Source of the DNA: an uncultured Oscillospiraceae bacterium
GTDB taxonomy: Bacteria > Bacillota > Clostridia > Oscillospirales > Oscillospiraceae
Assembly: GCA_934573735.1 (NCBI GenBank)
Contig: CAKTMC010000008.1
Coordinates: 26,182-90,181, forward strand
DNA: 64,000 nt
Reading direction: 5' to 3'
Shown here: one piece after another, positions 61,081 through 64,000 of the stretch
Position numbering within the stretch: position 1 is the stretch's first letter
How the letters are laid out: each line of letters begins with the position of its first letter
Program-made: the position numbers and the translations under genes
The notes under the pieces: generated by a model
The model's database searches: none
Told to the model about the DNA's origin: nothing
The model's input: the letters and a program-made list of their open reading frames with translations, nothing else

Positions 61081-61875
61081 TTAAAAACTTTGTATAAGCA
61101 AAATATCTGACACGGTATCCCATGTCTTATATGAATTATATATCGGATCGTGTGGAACCCATTCGGCCTCCGGGGCGTAATCCGGGAAATTGCCTATGTA
61201 TCTTAGATTTCTGAAATCGTCACAGTCAAGATACTTCCTGCCGCCTATCATGCGCCTGTACAATGGCTTTTTATGAGGCATCTTTACTATGATAAATGGG
61301 CACTTTTTCAGTTGCTCCATGTTTGTCGGCAAAGAAGTGTCCGGTGTGTATGAAACATACACGACAGGGATTATATCACCATTGAATTCCTGCCCGTATA
61401 TCATGCGGAACAAAAAATATTTGCCGTACATATTCTTTTCCCGTGCAAGCTCCGATTTGATTTCCATTGCATAGACGTCGCCCGGCTTCCAGTCTGTCAC
61501 ATACTTTTTGTACCGTTTTACCTTGCGGCGTTTCGGCGGGTGGATATGCGGTCTCATGCTTTCCTCAATCGACTGCACATCGTTATCTGAAAATATCCGC
61601 AGTTCCCCGGCGTAATCCCGCAGCGCGTCACTCCGCAGGCATTTCATTGCGCGACGAAGCACCTCTTCGTTCAGCTCGTCGTTTTGCGCCATTGCGCAGG
61701 CCAGTGCCGGCCAGAAAATTTGCGAATCGTCAGGGTCTTCAAGCGGCTCGCTGTACTCCTCTCTGAGACGTCGAATTGTGGCAGTAAGCCCCATTTCTTC
61801 ATGAAAGGAAGCGTAATCTGCCCGCACATCGCTGGCAAAGTCAAAGTTTTCAAGAAATTCTATCAGTTCGTCCAT
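61081..61875 (-). CDS. Conserved hypothetical protein, orphan immunity candidate
   Basis: An intact 264-residue soluble protein between two Rhs fragments. The N-terminal 110 residues are acidic and helical; the C-terminal part begins with D-W-K-P-G-D-V-Y-A-M-E-I, a start resembling Imm26-type immunity domains, which bind or mimic substrates of Rhs-like toxins. TAGGAG lies upstream of the ATG. Its toxin partner is not adjacent: the upstream Rhs fragment (61912) ends without a toxin tip. The Imm26 resemblance is weak and from memory. Confidence 0.6.
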   Translation of the reverse strand: MDELIEFLENFDFASDVRADYASFHEEMGLTATIRRLREEYSEPLEDPDDSQIFWPALACAMAQNDELNEEVLRRAMKCLRSDALRDYAGELRIFSDNDVQSIEESMRPHIHPPKRRKVKRYKKYVTDWKPGDVYAMEIKSELAREKNMYGKYFLFRMIYGQEFNGDIIPVVYVSYTPDTSLPTNMEQLKKCPFIIVKMPHKKPLYRRMIGGRKYLDCDDFRNLRYIGNFPDYAPEAEWVPHDPIYNSYKTWDTVSDILLIQSF

Positions 61876-61911
61876 ATGTAATAGCGCTCCTACTTCATAT
61901 ATAAATGGTTT

Positions 61912-63447
61912 TCAACTGATACTTGCTGAGGTACTGTTGCCGTAGGAGTCATAGCCGTAGCTCGTGTGAACTCCCGTGGCGCTGACCGTCTCGGTCAGGA
62001 GCCTGTTGCTGTCATAGCTGTAGCTGTACTGCCCGCCGCCCGGCATGGTAATGCTCGTGACGTCGTTATTGCTGTTGTAAGCGTAGCTGGTGACGCGCCC
62101 GTCGATGTCGGTAATTTTGGTGACGTTGCCGTTCGAATCGTATTCGTATTTCGCCTCAAACGGTTCCTCGAACACCTGTGCCCCTGTGAAATATGCCGCG
62201 TTGACGTTGTAGGTGTACATGCAGTGGAAATAGATCGTGTCGTATTCCTTCGAGGCGGTGACGCTGCCGGAGAGGAACTGCCAGTCCTCGCAGTTGTCAT
62301 TTGCGTAGACATACTTATTGAACTGCCATACGCCGCCCTTTTCAAATGACAGTGCAATGCAGTTACCACGCGAATAAGACCCGTTCGGGTCGGGCTTATT
62401 GCTCACAGGGGCACTTGCAGACTTTATCCATGCGCCAAAAGTAAATACATCACCGGCCTTGCCGCCGGGGTGATCTATCCAATAGACATAGGACTTGGAG
62501 GTCATGCTGTTGCCGTTGATGCAAAGCGCAGATATGTTGTCAGAGGAAACTATGCCGGGAGTCGACGAAACACCATCATTACCTCCGGTGCCATGACCTG
62601 TCCAGCCGCTCAGTCCGGAACTAAGGTTGCTATTGGAAATTAGATTCCTATGACTGACAAGGGGCAATGTTTCACCGTCAGAGGTTGTGACGCTTACGGC
62701 GTCATCCCATGCATCTGTTATCTGAAGACGTGAGCTTGCGACGAGCTGGTTTGCGCGGCCGCTGCTGTTCTCGTCCTTGGCATAACGACCGTACAGCGCC
62801 TGACCTTCGTTATTGTAGACCGAGGTCGTATTGCCGTTGTTGTTGAACTGGTATGCCATCCAGCGCCCGGTGTTGTCCGTAACCTTAGTATAATTCGTTG
62901 CGTACTCAAATGCAAGCGAAGAAATGTTTGTCCCGCAGGATGTGTAAGCCAGAGAAGAAATGCGCACGGGGAAGGTGGATGCTGCGGGGTTCTGGATGTA
63001 GGAGAAGGTCAGTGTGTCGCGGCTGCCGTCGCTGCGGGCAATGTCCTTCGCGGCAGTCATTATATGGCCTGACCATGAGTATTCCGCCGTCTTGCCGTCG
63101 GCAAAGCTGACCTGCGTCAGATTGCCGTCGGAATAGGAATAGGAGACGGTCTCCAGCGCACTGGAGCCAGCTCCGAGATAGGATACAGACGCAAGCTGTC
63201 CTCCGGAGTAGCTGTAGGAGTATTTGCGCCCGGATCCGTCCGTAACCGTGTCGATGCGGAGATTGGAAGCGTCGCTGGAAACGTAGCTTATGCTGACCTT
63301 GTTGGCAGATATCTTGCCGTCGTTGATGCTTACAAGTCTGCCGCTTGAGTCAAAGCCGAGAGTGTTGTTACCTTTGTCGCGTATCGTGTACGAGGAGCCG
63401 GAAACGGTCAGGGTGTAGCCTTTGTATGAGACACAAACTCAGTAAAA
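61912..63447 (-). pseudogene. Rhs core fragment with carbohydrate-binding-like domain
   Basis: Open for about 510 residues from a TGA near 63448 to a stop at 61912. YD repeats (F-D-S-S-G-R-L-V-S-I, Y-S-Y-S-Y-S-D-G-N-L) flank an insert of about 170 residues (G-L-S-G-W-T-G-H-G-T-G-G and later W-I-K-S-A-S-A-P-V-S) with the look of a beta-sandwich carbohydrate-binding domain. Three more YD repeats follow, ending in Y-D-S-Y-G-N-S-T-S-A-S-I-S. The only ATG is internal (63060). Both gene ends are missing. The 56460-56556 patch of module 1 copies parts of this region. Confidence 0.8.
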
Positions 63448-63509
63448 CCGTTGTTATTATCTGTTGCCCCGATGAAAGGCTTGCTTCCGCGTGTCATATC
63501 ACTTTTGTC

Positions 63510-63611
63510 GCAGCATGGGTCAAATATAACATCGGTAGGTTTCAAATCCACCAATTCGCAGAACAATTCCGTAATATGACGGGGCGTAAGCGCAACACCC
63601 AAATCTCCTCC
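63510..63611 (-). pseudogene. N6-adenine DNA methylase (HsdM-like) fragment
   Basis: On the minus strand one frame reads G-D-L-G-V-A-L-T-P-R-H-I-T-E-L-F, then L-K-P-T-D-V-I-F-D-P-C-C, the SAM-binding region of HsdM-like methylases where F-D-P-C-C-G-T-G-G-F is expected. The sequence leaves the family right after F-D-P-C-C. Only about 35 residues remain, joined on both sides to unrelated DNA. Confidence 0.65.
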
Positions 63612-63629
63612 TGTGCCATAGGAAGGTAC

Positions 63630-64000
63630 GGCCATGTAATATTGTCGGTATTCTCCGGCTCGGATTTGGGAGTCGCCGCAACCATAGTGGCACGCGGCTC
63701 ATAGTAATAGTAGGGGAAAAACTGCCCGTCATAGACCTGCTCCAGCTTCATGCCATTGTCGTAGACCACACCGTAGGGCGTGACTGTGCCGCTGCTGCCC
63801 TCAATGAGCTGTCTTGCCGTTCCCTCACCGTCCAACATCTCCAACTCAGCAACAGTTGCACAGCCGCCATGCAGGTTCATGTAGTGGTCACGGCCAACAG
63901 CGGCGAGGTCAGAGAAATCTGTGATGACTGTGGTCTCCTGACAACAGAAGGTCAGATTGATAAGATCCTTCAGCTCGGAAAGCTCCAGCTTGTGTGCCAT
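63630..64000 (-). pseudogene. DUF6329-like mobile-element protein, truncated
   Basis: The frame starts with an ATG at the window edge (64000) and reads E-L-K-D-L-I-N-L-T-F-C-C, then V-I-T-D-F-S-D-L, G-R-D-H-Y-M-N-L-H-G-G, and V-T-P-Y-G-V-V-Y-D-N-G, a pattern I recall from small proteins of clostridial integrative conjugative elements (DUF6329). Family similarity ends near 63630, where it passes into the methylase fragment; the frame itself runs on to 63542 in unrelated sequence. The function is unknown. The 5' end may extend beyond the window. Confidence 0.6.

Noticed and set aside
54575..63447. CRISPR array suggested by many repeats
   Set aside because: The repeats are long, coding Rhs core copies without regular short spacers; no cas genes are present.

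Overview
The window comes from a Gram-positive, endospore-forming member of the Clostridia, most likely an Oscillospiraceae/Ruminococcaceae-type gut anaerobe. Pointers: strong AGGAGG-type ribosome sites, lipoprotein signal peptides ending in L-C-A-C, a Firmicutes-type class III fructose bisphosphatase, an LNG/M23 protein resembling SpoIIQ, a Spo0A C-terminal domain, ferredoxin-linked 2-oxoacid oxidation, TRAP and ABC sugar importers, and agr-type peptide signalling. No database search was possible; names rest on motifs and family knowledge.

Layout. 1-2244: 3' part of an MMPL-type membrane protein with a long coiled-coil insert. 2383-8940: alpha-glucan locus (LacI regulator with its own promoter/operator, sugar-binding lipoprotein, two ABC permeases, 4-alpha-glucanotransferase). 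9408-20365: uronate locus. A GntR/FCD regulator; a minus-strand operon eda-VOC fusion, kdgK, SDR dehydrogenase, zinc alcohol dehydrogenase; then dctP-dctQ-dctM TRAP importer with kduI, and a LacI regulator. Three AACCGGTT-centred sites tie these operons together, and the enzymes form a near-complete route from unsaturated uronate to pyruvate and glyceraldehyde-3-phosphate. 20506-38663: housekeeping and mixed genes (SWIM protein, a DUF2284/GDPD fusion scar, tRNA-Glu and tRNA-Met, M23 and M3 peptidases, CBS/DHH pyrophosphatase, dapF, PAP2, YwaF-like, PMT glycosyltransferase, prmA, Na/Pi symporter-PhoU, dihydrouridine synthase, coiled-coil membrane protein), separated by dispersed hairpin-rich repeats.

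38722-48211: an IclR regulator and a divergent eight-gene operon: ferredoxin plus the alpha, beta and gamma subunits of a 2-oxoacid:ferredoxin oxidoreductase, a D-2-hydroxyacid dehydrogenase, a class III CoA-transferase and two NhaC-family antiporters. It looks like a compact module for fermenting a 2-oxo/2-hydroxy acid pair, without the 2-hydroxyacyl-CoA dehydratase found in the known Stickland loci.

48508-64000: a small lipoprotein and fbp, then AT-richer accessory DNA. It holds a small XRE protein, a zinc-ribbon protein, a truncated Spo0A-C domain, an agrD-agrB pair whose 51-residue agrD is easily missed, and a decayed array of Rhs C-terminal toxin modules, each followed by a different putative immunity gene. 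The window ends in fragments of an integrative element (DUF6329-like protein, N6-DNA methylase piece). The strongest candidates for something new are the agrDB pair with its upstream direct repeats, the Rhs module array, and the 2-oxoacid/CoA-transferase/NhaC operon.
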